Origin: Trichoderma breve
Lineage: Eukaryota; Ascomycota; Sordariomycetes; Hypocreales; Hypocreaceae
Direction of reading: 5' to 3'
DNA: 64,000 nucleotides
Assembly: GCF_028502605.1 (NCBI RefSeq)
Contig: NC_079234.1
Location: 1,364,001 to 1,428,000, forward strand
Part shown: one piece after another, positions 34,840 through 46,181 of the stretch
Layout of the letters: each line of letters opens with the position of its first letter
Numbering within the stretch: position 1 is the first letter of the stretch
Notes under the pieces: model-generated
Told to the model about the DNA's origin: nothing
Databases searched by the model: none
The model's input: the letters and a program-made list of their open reading frames with translations, nothing else
Made by a program: the position numbers and the translations under genes

Positions 34840-36916
34840 ATGAATTTCACTTGGTCAGTCATGGCTATGATATCTGATGACGACGCATTTCAGTATACTT
34901 CTTCCCTCAGAGGCAGGCGAATTCGTCTACTCTTCATTCAACCACCTTACTCAGGTGATCGCTCTTCCCTCTTACAAGTGAATCTTGTAGAAGAGCCTCT
35001 TGACGCAACTGATTTCGATGCGCTGTCTTATGTGTGGGGGAAATGTTCTCAGAAATTTCGAATAAGATGCAACGACAAAAATATCGATATCGGTCAAAAT
35101 CTATACGAGGCACTGATCGAAGCTCGTAGTCGAGGTGTCTCTCGTGGACTCTGGGCAGATGCGATCTGCATTAATCAGGCTGATGAGGCTGAGAAGAATG
35201 AACAAGTTCAACTTATGAGCAGTATATACAGCGCCGCAGCTCACACAATTATTTGGCTTGGTGCCGGGCTGTATGATGATGAACAAGGCATCCATCTGGC
35301 TCAATTTATTCATGCCAAATGTCATAGTGATGATCCATGGCCAATGGACGACACTTACAGTAATGCTGATTTCGATTGTAGAGCCCGAGGTGTTCCTACT
35401 CTTCGTAACGGCTCGGACATTAATCCTTCGTGGAAGGCCCTCTTTCATATTCTCAATTATCCCTGGTTCAGTCGCGTATGGGTTATACAGGAACTTGTTT
35501 TGTCGTCCAATCCCTTGATATGGAGAGGTAGCAGGACCATCGATACTCACGCTCTCATTTGGATGGCTTATCATGTTGGTTCAAAGCGGGATATCCAAAC
35601 GTGCTTCGCCACCATACATGGCTTCGGTAATTTTTATGCCTCGAGTATCGTCCATTTTTTCTACAACGTCCGCATGAAACAGATATGCCAGAAACCTCCC
35701 ATTTGGACTAATTTGCTCAATTCGATGGGTATGCAGGCAACAGATCCCCGCGATCGGTTTTTTGCAATTGCTGGCATTTCAGCTCACCTTCCAACCAACT
35801 TTGTAGATTACTCTAGAACACTAGAGCAGGTAGCATCTCAAGTTGGTTTAATTACTTTTATGGGTGGCCAGGACTTCCCCGCTTCTATATATTTCGACGT
35901 ATTGGCCGATTACCCTTCCATACATCTCCGTATTCAACATAGTCAAATACCCTCTTGGGTTCCCGACTTCTTTTCGGATCAGATTAGGGGAGTTCCTCTC
36001 AGTCGTTATTATTCCACAAAGGTAATTCGGAAACAGCAGATTGGGTTTCCGAACGCCGAATTGCGACTTACCATCGAAGAACCCGATGGATCATTAAAGC
36101 AGTCGGTATCTCCCAGATTCCCGTGCCTTTATCACAAGGTATGCCTCCCATCATCTGAAAGATGTATAGACTGGTATTTTTATGTATTGAAATAGAGTAT
36201 TTCTAAACTGAGATTAGGTCAAAGAAGCACATGTTAGATCCATTATATTTGACAAAATCAAAGATATAATGCCCCTGACCGATTTGATAAAGAATGAGAA
36301 GTCTCACCAGAGAGAACTTGATAGATACTCTACCGAATCCCTTTACCAACAATTCGACGGCGCGTACCAGCTTTCAAGAAGAGTCATCTCCTTCATTGAT
36401 AAAGCACGACTGCTTGCTGAACCAGAGCTCCGCAACTGCAGCGTAATGTCTGGACAAACGTTTGATGCATTTTGGCGCACTCTACTCTACAACAGGAAAC
36501 AATTTGCCTCAGATAATGAGATAGAGCCCGACAACGGTATAGGCATATCGTTTGGATACTGGTATTTGATGCTCAAGCTGATCTCCACGATACCATCAAA
36601 GCAAGATCCGTGGTCATCCTCATTGCATTCTATGGCTTTGCGGCCTTTGGCGCATCCGTTCAAGAGCATCTTCGACCAAATTTACAGTAATCGCCGATTT
36701 TTCGTGTCAAAGAATGGTAAAATTGGTTGGGCTCCGCCCTATGCTCGTTCTGGTGATTCCTTGGTCGTGTTTCAGGGCAGTCGTATTCCTTTAGCTGCTA
36801 GACTTGTGGGCGAGAACGTCTGGGAATGCGTTGGTGGTTGTTATGTGCATGGCTGTATGGACGGAGAAATTTGGAAAGCCACGAAATCGGACTGGGACTT
36901 TTTAAAATTTATATAA
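34840..36916 (+). CDS. HET-domain protein
   Basis: Two exons, 34840-36138 and 36218-36916, joined over a 79-nt intron (GTATGC...GATTAG) give 665 residues. The HET domain (about residues 55-215) shows its three conserved blocks: FDALSYVWG, then LWADAICINQADEAEKNEQV with IYSAAAHTIIWLG, and finally WFSRVWVIQELVLS. The C-terminal part has the usual weakly conserved tail and ends with a segment on GDSLVVFQGSRIP and LVGE, seen at the end of many HET proteins. HET proteins act in heterokaryon incompatibility and programmed cell death, but most family members are uncharacterised. It follows the NLR-like gene, separated by a 5S gene. An alternative start at the second or third Met (MAMISDDD) would remove only a few residues. 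Confidence 0.88.
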
Positions 36917-37660
36917 GCCATTCGACAGTCTTCAAACATACATCGAATTTAAGCTTAACAAGCATGTGCCATGTAAGCTGTGTATTTTGATAATCTGGAT
37001 CACTATAAGTAACTCATTCTACATTATACTATAATTACTAGCTAGAAAGCTATAATTTCTATGTATTGGATTTATTAGAACAGCGTAAGTCTACTGTTGT
37101 GGTAAGAACCGTTCTATCTCAATGTACGACTTTTTAGGGATGAAGTACTTAGTCTGACACTTGGAGATATATATACGGATAGACGGCTGTATGATCAACG
37201 GCTATAGCAAACGGACATTGTTGTTACCAGATGAAATGTCCAAAGCGAGATGGCCTATGGTTCTACAAGTGTGGCAATTGTGGCCGACAGTTATAAAGAA
37301 AAACTTCGAATGTTCCAGTCCTGACAAGCTCGGAAATTGCCATTGCCTACGTATCAAGCGTGGGCTTGGCATGCCATCCGTTTGCTGGCTATCGCAGCCG
37401 TTGTTCCCAAGATTTGATATAAAAGATCCTCAAGGCTGAAGAGATGAACGCCCTGAATAAAATCCAACGTTTATCACCGCATTTTATGAAGCCCATATGG
37501 TATCGTAGTCGGGTTGCTTCTAGCGGCTCTATAAATTTAACAGTCTGCATCTTATTGCCTGCTATAACTTCTGCGAAATGCGTGTATGGTATTTAAACCT
37601 TGACTTTATAACAGAAGTCACTTTGATATAGTAGCGTCCCAAGCCACAAAATATGGATTT

Positions 37661-37680
37661 CACCACCACCACCACCACCA
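37661..37680. repeat. (CAC)n microsatellite
   Basis: Twenty bases of uninterrupted CAC/CCA repeat in non-coding DNA. Confidence 0.8.
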
Positions 37681-38044
37681 ATCCCACAGGGCTTCCATTC
37701 CTCGTGACCCGCTATGTACTGTGAGACGTCATAGCTACCGTCTGAAATAGGTCACTGGGGCTACACCAGATGCCCGGCCGAGGTCCCTCCGTCCGCCTTG
37801 CCATCCCGCAAATAACAAGATGTAGAGCAATCAGAAAATAGATGGCCCAACATCGACACCCAAATTTTAGAGGTGTATTAAAACGGTGGCAGTGTTGGCT
37901 CCGCTTTAGTTGTGGGTGGAGGACTAAACGGTGGCGAGCGTCTTAGCGCGGCGGTTGCCCAATCACCAAAAACGGAACTATAAGACCAAATTTGGACTCT
38001 TGGAATGCAAAAATTAGAAAGCATCAAACTCAAGAAAAGAGCTT

Positions 38045-38083
38045 GACGGGACCCCGAGTTTTCCGCTACCTATGGTCGTATGT
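38045..38083 (-). pseudogene. Truncated 5S rRNA copy
   Basis: Thirty-nine bases match the first 39 nt of the 5S genes exactly as in the copy at 34406 (minus strand: ACATACGACCATAGG... to GGTCCCGTC). The rest of the RNA gene is absent. The internal promoter region is therefore lost, so it should be silent. Confidence 0.85.
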
Positions 38084-39254
38084 GCTAGACAAACTGAGGA
38101 GAAGATTTATATAGAATTGAGTTACATACGAAGGAGAGTATGTGAAATAAGACGAAATGCGTGTGCCATAAACATCCGTAAATAAGCTAGGGGTAGATCG
38201 AGTCGATCAGACAGTGACAAGAGTAAAGCACCTGAATGGCACTAGAAGTGTGCTCCATACACGGATATTGCGGGTAACATCCCTTGTCTTTTCACCGTCA
38301 GCGCATAACATTGAACATACATCACGCCTTATCACGAGAACTCGCACTGGGCCTTTGAACCAATACGGCAAGAAATGAATAATGTGAAATGGTACAGTAG
38401 ATAGACCACGAAGTATATATCGATTGGCGACAAATGCTGCATAGATTTGCTTCATCAACAAACTTACTCAGCCATTGTCCTGACTGCGTACTCGTATTGT
38501 GGCATTGGCCAGCCTCAACCAAACCTCAGCGTCGTTTTAACAGCTACATAGTCTGTTCCATGACACCAAGCGGTGTAACGCTAATTCGAAGGCAACGCAT
38601 ACCGGTGAGCATCAATGGAGGTGGTTAACGGCAAGGGAAAGAAGCTATACGAGATAGCCCACCATGTATCCACTGTACTAGAACAAGACTCCCTCTGTAT
38701 ATTGTTACACACAATGCCTGACTATGGAGAACTTTCCTCTTTTTAATGGGGCTTTCAAGCATCTAGACGGAGCTGGACGGAGACTCGCAGAGGAGGTGAC
38801 GCAGAAGGAATGAAGCATACATGTAACTATAACTACCTACCTTACCTTGTGGCTGTTAGACTGGCTTATATGCAAGGAAACGCCATGTCGCTTAACAACG
38901 GTCTCATAGCCCTCGGGAAAAGGACAAGTGCATCCATTCACCTTGAGTATTACGGATCAGGTACAATTCGCGAGCTTCCCATTTTACAGCCACCGGTACA
39001 AAGCTTCAATCAGCAACTCTCTGTAGTTGGTCAAACGAATCTTGCCGCCCCAAAAATCCATGCGAAGACGCTTACATGCAGTCTGACAGTGAACTGATGG
39101 CCTCCATGAATGATACCTTCCACTTTTAGACAAATCTCCTGAAAATCAACCTCAATTTCTAATCTGACATGGCACCTGAAAATATTATAATACAATTGTT
39201 TCGCCCGTTCAGAAAATTTCGCACGCAAGAACACAAAGCATCACCAGAGTCAAG

Positions 39255-40455
39255 ATGCCGTCCTTCAATTCGGGTCTACTTTCACTCTTAATCTTTGCCC
39301 TTCCCAAGGCTGCCAATGCCGTCAATGATGTCGATGCCGGCTTTGATGCCTACGCAGCGTCCCAGGTGATGGTCGACAAATCCTCTCATTCCTGGGAATG
39401 GGGCACAGCCGCTGAAGCTCTTTTAGAGCTGTATAACCCTGAGCTATCTGTCTTTGGATCCAATCCTTTCCCCAATGGCAAAGTTCCCCAGGCCGACCCT
39501 AGCACCACCGCCCTTGCATATGCAAAGCAGTTCATAAACCGCAATTCGCAGACACTTGTCAATGATACTGCGGTCGGCGATCCGGCATCGCTGGGTGTTT
39601 CAGCGATTCTTCTTGGCCAGTCGGACAGTGTCTACATCGGCGCGGCCAACCGCGAGTCTGACTTTCTTCTCAATGTTGCCCCGCGATGGAGTAACGGTGC
39701 GATTTCCCATCGACCGGATGTTGCCGAGCTGTGGGCTGACAATATGGCCATGTCTTTCCCATTCTGTACGTCGTTTCATCTTGTTATTTGAACATATAGA
39801 AGGCACAACTAATATGATTCGTCTATTTCCAGTGGCTTATCTTGCCGTTCAGCATAACGACACTTCATTGATGTCTCTTACGGTCCAACAGTGCGGCCTG
39901 CAACGCGCTGTTCTGAAGGGCAGTAGTCTCAGCTGGCAACACATCATCGGTCCCCAATCCCAAGACACGGGCCTTTGGTCAACAAGCAACGGTTGGGCCG
40001 GTTATGGCATGGTGCGAGTGCTGCACACACTCCAGAAGTGGAGTGGTTCAGCCTCGATGACTTCACAAGCCAGTCAACTCAAGGGGTGGATCAAAGAGAT
40101 TCTGGACGGCGCGATCCAATCGAGCTTAGACGGCGGTTTATTGCGCAATTACCTTAACGATTCCAGTTGGTTTGGCGAAATTTCCGGAACCGCAGTCTTG
40201 AGTGCTGTGGCATATCGAATGGCCGTTAATGACCCTAATATGTTTCCGCAGTCCTACATCACCTGGGCCGACTCAAATAGAAAGTCTCTAGCACAGAAGC
40301 AGAACAGCGGTGGCCTCTTCTCGCCGGCTGTTAACCCATATAACTGGCATGATAGAGCTAAGTATACTGCTGGATCACCTGAGGGCCAGGCATTCGCCGT
40401 TTATCTGTACACAGCATATAGAGACTGCGTCAACGCCGGAATTTGTCAAGCATGA
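39255..40455 (+). CDS. Secreted GH105/GH88-like glycoside hydrolase
   Basis: Two exons, 39255-39765 and 39833-40455, give 377 residues. The N-terminus is a signal peptide (hydrophobic SGLLSLLIFALPKAANA, likely cleaved near residue 22). The rest fits the six-hairpin (alpha/alpha)6 fold of unsaturated rhamnogalacturonyl/glucuronyl hydrolases: HSWEWGTAAEALLELYNPEL, RPDVAELWADNMAMSFPF running over the intron into LAYLAV, then GLWSTSNGWAGYGMVRVL, and LNDSSWFGEISGTAVLSAVAYRM near the C-terminus. It would act outside the cell on pectin-derived or similar uronate oligomers. The family name is by pattern recognition; GH105 and GH88 are hard to tell apart without alignment. Neighbours do not suggest a pathway. 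Confidence 0.82.
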
Positions 40456-40822
40456 ACCGCAGCTGCGGCTACTTGAACAATTGCCTTGGGCCAATTGACA
40501 TTTTGTCTATAATTATACCTAGCTACTGTATATATTCTTTTGGAGTACTCGCTAGCTCTGAACCAAATAAAGTTGCATCTGAAGACTAAAACAGCTCAGC
40601 AAAGGTCATGCCCGACCTCGGCGTTATTGGCCGCAAGTTACAAAGACGTATGTCCAACTCATTTATTCGCTCTATTTATCATCTCTATCTGTCCTCTCTT
40701 CACCACAATCTCCCTCATATATGCTTGTGCATAGCCAGCAGGGTCAGTTGACCACCCGCCGTTGAAGGAAGTATGCCCAGCCTTACACTATTGATGCACA
40801 GACAACAAAAGATATAAGCACC
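40456..40822. other. Intergenic region between convergent genes
   Basis: About 370 bp of shared 3' flank; nothing else seen. Confidence 0.4.
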
Positions 40823-41131
40823 TTATTTGTCGGACACCTTGTAATAACGCGACCAGACGCTCTTTTCTTGATCAATCTTGGCGAACAGTTCGGCAGCGCC
40901 GGGTATCTTTTTGGAGTTTTCGATTGACTCGTCTGCTGCTGCCATATCGCGCCAAATGAAATAGTCAACCCAACGATTATCGGGCTCAGCATAAAAGATC
41001 TCTCGAGAAACAAATCCTTCCGTTTTAGAGGAGTTGATTCCGATCTGCTTCATAGTCTCAAGCTGCTCCTTATAATCGATGCCATCCTTGAAATAGACGA
41101 CAATGATCTCATGAGCCTGTTTGTTCGCCAT
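40823..41131 (-). CDS. Small dimeric alpha/beta-barrel (ABM-like) protein
   Basis: A single exon of 102 residues with a clear ATG. The pattern EIIVVYFKDGIDYKEQLETMKQIG, then SREIFYAEPDNRWVDYFIWRDMAAAD and a final WSRYYKV, fits the ferredoxin-like dimeric alpha/beta-barrel fold of antibiotic-biosynthesis-monooxygenase-like proteins. Such proteins bind or convert small aromatic or heme-like ligands, or have no known activity. No signal peptide is present. The assignment is to the fold rather than to a reaction. Confidence 0.68.
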   Translation of the reverse strand: MANKQAHEIIVVYFKDGIDYKEQLETMKQIGINSSKTEGFVSREIFYAEPDNRWVDYFIWRDMAAADESIENSKKIPGAAELFAKIDQEKSVWSRYYKVSDK

Positions 41132-42109
41132 TGCTGTCTTTGCTGCCGATTTAGGACGGTTGTATGGATTGTCGTACAGTTGAAACTTTTACTGTAAAAA
41201 TCAGTTAGCATTCAATAGCACTTATCGAGCGACTATGGACTCACTTCTTTTTGTTCTCTTATTAGTTGAAGAGTAATCTGGATGTGTTCTTGGTGCAAGA
41301 GATTCCACAGGGAGAATTTATCCCCTCTATAAATGATTTCTACAGATAGGGAGCTGATATTTTACCAAAATGATACACAGACAGCGGCTAAGGCAAAATG
41401 GCGTCACCGAGCAAACAGGACGCTGCGATCAAGAGTGGCGACATATTGGAACCTAAGCTCTCGAGAGTTAACATTCGTTCTTGGTAATAGATAAAGAATG
41501 GATTATTTAGTAATCCAGCAATTCGATAGGCTGACAATAAAACAAGCCAACAGGCATGACGCGTCAGATAATCAGCAAATCTCAATAATAATGTGAATAG
41601 AATGTGCAGTGATACTCTCTTTGGAACCTTTTTAACCTAATACAAATCGCACTAGGGTCAGTATCAGATGTGGCTACTGGGTAAATGCGTAGATAGATAT
41701 TCATTAGTTGCTAAATAGAGGAGTAAGCCATCCTTCGTCATCGGACCAGAACAGTGACTAGAGGTAGAACCCATTTTCAATGAGGTTATGGTTTGCTTCG
41801 TATGTTCCCCGCTATATCAGCTTCTCATTGAAATATGGATAAGCCATTGCTACCCACTCTACATCTGAATCAGACTCCACCAAGTAACAAAAGTCCTTTT
41901 CATCTTTTCATCATTGAAAGTTCCTTTCTATTCTGCCCTACTCCACATTGATTTCTTCCTGTTCACTATAAAAGGGAATATCCTTTCTGCTCTTACCTAC
42001 ACAAGTATATCATCCTTCAATAGCTGTCTTTCCGGCTTCACATTCTTTCAAATTATATGAAAGAGTGCCTCGTGTACCCTTCTTCACACTTGGGTTTCTT
42101 ACCTTTTCA
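41132..42109. other. Divergent promoter region
   Basis: About 980 bp between the ABM-like gene and the GFA gene. It includes a TATA box at 41967-41974 and CT-rich runs just upstream of the GFA start; no gene is seen. Confidence 0.45.
41967..41974 (+). promoter_or_regulatory. TATA box upstream of the GFA-domain gene
   Basis: TATAAAAG about 135 nt before the ATG at 42110, followed by a pyrimidine-rich leader, a common fungal core-promoter layout. Confidence 0.5.
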
Positions 42110-42793
42110 ATGGCTTCTTGCAGCCGTGTTTCTCGAAGACTCTTTTCCCAAAATGTAACTAGATATTATGTCGTTGGATTTTTGATCGGTGTTCTGACTT
42201 GTTATTTCTCTTTGCAGAGTAGCCGACTACTTCAAATCTCCAGAAACCGATTCAGCTTTGCTTTTACCACCCTTGGAAACAGGAACATGTCTACCGACTC
42301 TCCCAACGGTATTCCTGATTCACCAGCACCTATCTCCCAGACCGAACTTTATGATGGTTCCTGCCATTGCGGCTACTTAAAGTATTCGGCATCCTTTTCT
42401 CTTTCGAAACAGTCATCACATCTTCAGAAATGCAACTGCTCTATTTGCCGTAAAGCAGGCTATGCACTCTTGTCACCTGAGCCAAAGTCTTCATTCAAAA
42501 TTATCTCACCAAAGGCGGGAGTATCAGGCCTTACTGATTACACCTTCCATACCAAATCGATGCATCACTATTTTTGCCCACACTGCGGGGTCCGCGGTTT
42601 TCTCATGGCTTCGTTTCCAAATGGTGGAGAGGAAATTACTGACGTATTTGTTAATGCCGGGACAATCGATGGCAAATCCGACGGCAGTAAAATGGAGGAG
42701 CTCGGCAAATTGAAGGTGAAATATATAAATGGAAAGGCAGAGGCTTGGTCGGACCCTCTCTCAGATACCCCTTATGAAGGGGGACTTGCGTAG
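42110..42793 (+). CDS. GFA/CENP-V-fold zinc protein with N-terminal membrane segment
   Basis: A single exon of 227 residues from ATG 42110. The C-terminal 130 residues form a GFA-type domain with the zinc cysteines GSCHCG, CNCSICRK and FCPHCG. The family includes S-hydroxymethylglutathione synthase-like proteins, but most members have unknown substrates. The first 75 residues add a basic segment and a hydrophobic stretch (VVGFLIGVLTCYFSL), which could be a membrane anchor or a targeting sequence. Most relatives begin close to the domain, at a position like the Met at 42287, so a shorter soluble form from that ATG is possible. The TATA box and leader upstream support transcription from before 42110. 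Confidence 0.8.
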   Translation: MASCSRVSRRLFSQNVTRYYVVGFLIGVLTCYFSLQSSRLLQISRNRFSFAFTTLGNRNMSTDSPNGIPDSPAPISQTELYDGSCHCGYLKYSASFSLSKQSSHLQKCNCSICRKAGYALLSPEPKSSFKIISPKAGVSGLTDYTFHTKSMHHYFCPHCGVRGFLMASFPNGGEEITDVFVNAGTIDGKSDGSKMEELGKLKVKYINGKAEAWSDPLSDTPYEGGLA

Positions 42794-43960
42794 TTGAACA
42801 CCTAGCCTGCATACATATCATTTTTGGTTCGAGAGTAATATCTCTGTACTTTTCTGTGAACTGTCAATGTTTATGTACATAAAAATCACATTCAGATACA
42901 TAGTATTCAGGCACTGAATGCCTTGAACTAATCATTGTGTATACCACTAAACCATGTTTCAATGTGTTTTGAAAGCATTCAAACAGAAAGTACGTACTAC
43001 GTATGAATCCTCTTAAAATCATCGATTTTTCTTTGGCATTGACAAGATGGCGGCGTTCAGGGATCGAGGAAGTTGCTGAAAGCAAGTAATGAATATCCTA
43101 TCTCTTGAATCTCTAGAAACAACAGTCAAGCCTACAAAAATTAATCAAATTCGTCTCTCCCTCCTCCCCAAAGAACTGCATTACTACCTACGCTATACCA
43201 TTAATGAATAAGGTCCGGATTCTGGACGCTGGTGGGTAACCAGAAGCAACCTCCCCCTTCTCTCTCTCACGGTGATATGCAAACAGCCTCAATTACTTAG
43301 TGTCAGTGCTATCATCGTGGCTTACTGCCTATTCTAGACTACTCTAGGCCTCTAGTGCAGCAGAATGGGAGTAAGCCAAATGGCTTATTTCCTAAGAAGG
43401 GACAGAAGCAAAGAATCTACTAAAATACGCGATTCATTTACTCAATACCACTCGGCAAGCTTCAGGTCGGAAAGTCAGAAAAATTGCTCTCCCAGTCTGA
43501 GATATAATATGCAAAAGTCGCACTCATCTTTCGCTTCCTGCGCATGCCAATCAGCTGAACGAAATAGTTGAGGGTTAAAAAAAAAAAAAAAAAGAAGTCA
43601 TAGTGACAGCAAAAGTTGACAATTGGTTCCAAGAGTAGAGTGCCAGAAATTCCACTAAAAAGATGGGCCACTGAAAACAAGCCCATCCACAACTAATAAG
43701 GCTGGGAGCGCCTTGAACCTAGAATTATGTAACTAGTCTACAGTATTACACGTCTTCCTAATGTATTACCAACAAATCCCACTCTGTGTGAACCACTTTA
43801 GTTCCGTACATTCTTACACCAGACATGAACAGTAAACATTCGCGGAGACACCGAACGGCCGATGGGAGGCGTCGCAAACTCTGCCCTAGCTATCAACTCT
43901 GCCAACTTACATTACAATCTACAATCCCGTGGATATAATTTATAAACTCACCTACTACCA
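42794..43960. other. Intergenic region with A17 tract
   Basis: About 1.17 kb with no supported gene. It contains a 17-base adenine run at 43577-43593 preceded by AGGGTT; no target-site duplication or retroelement body is visible around it. Confidence 0.45.
43577..43593. repeat. Homopolymer A17
   Basis: Seventeen consecutive adenines in intergenic DNA. Confidence 0.85.
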
Positions 43961-45234
43961 ATGACCAAGATAAATGAAGCTGGCTATTCTGGAAAGTCAT
44001 CCGGGTTAGAGCTTGTCTTCCAGTCAACCACACCAAAACGCCCACGTGTGGCAAGAAAGCGGCGTCTACTTACTCCTGCGAGACGAGCGCAGAATCGAGC
44101 ATCCCAGGCGAGATACAGTATGCGGTTCTCCTCCCTCGAGAATATCAGCTCATGTGCTCATGAATACTACTAGGACTGAAGCAACGACAACTCAGTGAAG
44201 AAGAATCAGCAAGAACAGAGTCCAAAATTGATGACGAGTCATCCGATGTGGCCGCGCTACTTGACAACCAGCCTAATGCAACAGCCACCTTGATACCGCC
44301 CCAAGAGTTAGATCAACCAAAAGTCACTACTAAATTTAACCATCTCTTATCCCCATCCTTCCGACGTCTTGAGGCACAGAATGATGTTTGGCAGCATGTG
44401 GAAAATACTTCCCTCCAAGCTGAACCCTTTGTTTTACCAAGTACAGGAAGGCCAAATGACAGGACCGGTAACAGTCAGTGGGACTATAATGACACGATAG
44501 TGTCTAGAGAGCTGGAACCTAACACTCCAAACAACTACATCTCCGTGTCGGAGATACAAGATTATTCATCTTCCATACCGTCGAACAGCCATATTCTGAC
44601 CGCGTCAAAGTGTCTAGATCAGACGGGGGTAGATGGAAACCATTGGGCGAGAGAACAGCAATCAATAATCCCACCAACGCCGTTCCTACTGATTAATCAT
44701 ATCCGTTTACGTGATATGACATTCTTAGCAGCCACTCTAGCAATCGCAGCTTCAATCGGCGTTACCTCTGAAGACTATCTTAACGACAGACCCTCTCCCT
44801 TTTACATATTCAGCAACGCCACCTCTGTACAAACCGCAGCGCACTATTTCGAGCAAACTGTGAAGCCGCACCTTCGACCAAGCTTGACTCAACTATCTCA
44901 ACCACATGCTTCATACCTCGATTTGATCATCTTTCCTCATTTTAGGGAGCGTGCGGTCACTTTTGCTACCAACGATCCTTGTATGCTGGATCAGGAGGAA
45001 TTATTTAATGACATGATATCGGGTGGTTTGACCTGCTGGGGGAACGCTGACAACGGCGTTGGCGTCCGAGGTAACGGAGTACCTTGGGATATGAGAAGCT
45101 GGGAGGCAAAACCATGGTTCACGAGGAAATGGTGGTTTTTACTTAAAGAGGATAGCGAGATGCAAGATGCCTCAAATTGGTGGCGGCAAATGCGTGGAGA
45201 AGATATCGATGAGACTCTAAATCTAGGAGGTTGA
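43961..45234 (+). CDS. bZIP transcription factor with DUF3425 domain
   Basis: Two exons, 43961-44117 and 44174-45234, joined over a 56-nt intron in the basic region give 405 residues. The basic region reads RKRRLLTPARRAQNRASQARYR (invariant Asn and Arg present), with the last Arg formed at the splice junction. The leucine zipper behind it is short and weak (LKQRQLSEEE). Residues about 255-395 match the DUF3425 domain common in fungal bZIP factors: FLLINHIRLRDMTFL, DLIIFPHFRERAV, WEAKPWFTRKWWFLL. Such proteins are nuclear regulators, often of stress or secondary metabolism; targets are unknown here. Retention of the intron would truncate the protein just after the basic region. Confidence 0.88.
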
Positions 45235-45326
45235 TACACATTGGTTTAATGTACTAGACACACCAATTATAATGATTGCATCTATCTGACTATATTTAGG
45301 CACAGGTTCTTAGTTCCACCCGATGC

Positions 45327-46181
45327 TTAATCGAAGTCGTCATAATAAGTAACGGTAAACCCGCCGTCAGTGCCCTGGACCACGCGGGCATAAAATTTGC
45401 CCTGGCCTTCACCGCTGCTAAAATCAATTGTAGCGCCGTCTCTAACAACAGAACCATAGTCAACAATCTCGCCTGGAACTTGTTGGCTTTCGGAGACGAA
45501 GAACTTCATCTTTGGGGTAATTTGGACATTCATATTGTTGCGTGGGGCAATCTGTAAGTCCAAGTCAGCAGGTAGTCCACGATTCTGGAATGGCTAGTCA
45601 GCATACCGAACCAACTGGGGCAACTTGTCCGCGGTTGTTGACTTTCGCAAGACCAATAAGATAGGTATTGTTCGGAACCTCAAAGTCGGTACCAGTCTTA
45701 ATCTCATAGGCACCAGGAATGGCACTTGGCTCGATCTCGGTAATCGTGGGGAAGCTTTGAATAATCTTTTTGTCAAAAGTGCCTATTTGGAAAAGTCGTT
45801 AGCCTGTTGATCTTGTTCTATATGGTTAGGACAGTTGTTCCTCACTTCCGGGGACCCCAGTTGTACCAAGACGAGCCAACAGGCTCATGCCACTGGTGAC
45901 TACGACCCCTAGTGCTGGTGCCGTAGGCACGGTGCCAACCCCTGTCAAGTCGCTCATTAGCATTGATGGACATATCTAAAGTAGTTCAGAAGTTTCTTAC
46001 ACGCATAAAAGTCCGCTCCGGTACGGATTTCAAAGTTTCCATGATAAGGAACGAATGAGGTGTACCACACATTCATCCAAGGTTGCTGGCCTCCAGTGAA
46101 TTCCGGAGGGTCCATGAAAACAGCATAGTTGGTGTTCTGGCCGCGTTCGTTCTCTACAGAGATGGTGTAGCTGGTAGACAT
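45327..46181 (-). CDS. Hypothetical beta-rich protein, 225 residues, four exons
   Basis: Exons 46001-46181, 45846-45941, 45607-45782 and 45327-45551 (right to left) join in frame with three short GT-AG introns to 225 residues. I do not recognise the family. The chain has no signal peptide. The motif FEIRTGADFYA near residue 50 recurs as YEIKTGTDFEV near 125, which suggests two related beta-sandwich-like halves. The C-terminus (GKFYARVVQGTDGGFTVTYYDDFD) is also strand-like. A TATA-like element lies about 110 nt upstream (46291-46299). It could be a lectin-like or ligand-binding protein; that is a guess from composition. Confidence 0.72.

Larger units (their letters stand above)
36917..39254. 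other. Long intergenic region with 5S fragment and simple repeat
   Basis: About 2.3 kb without a supported gene. It holds a (CAC)n tract (37661-37680) and a truncated 5S copy (38045-38083). Two copies of AAACGGTGGC occur about 45 bp apart (near 37882 and 37927). Frames of 60-95 codons are not convincing. Confidence 0.45.

Noticed and set aside
37882..37940. Repeated AAACGGTGGC words that might be transposon ends
   Set aside because: They are in direct, not inverted, orientation, with no target-site duplication and no element body between them.
43577..43593. The A17 tract as a retroposed poly(A) tail
   Set aside because: No upstream processed gene copy and no flanking direct repeats can be seen.
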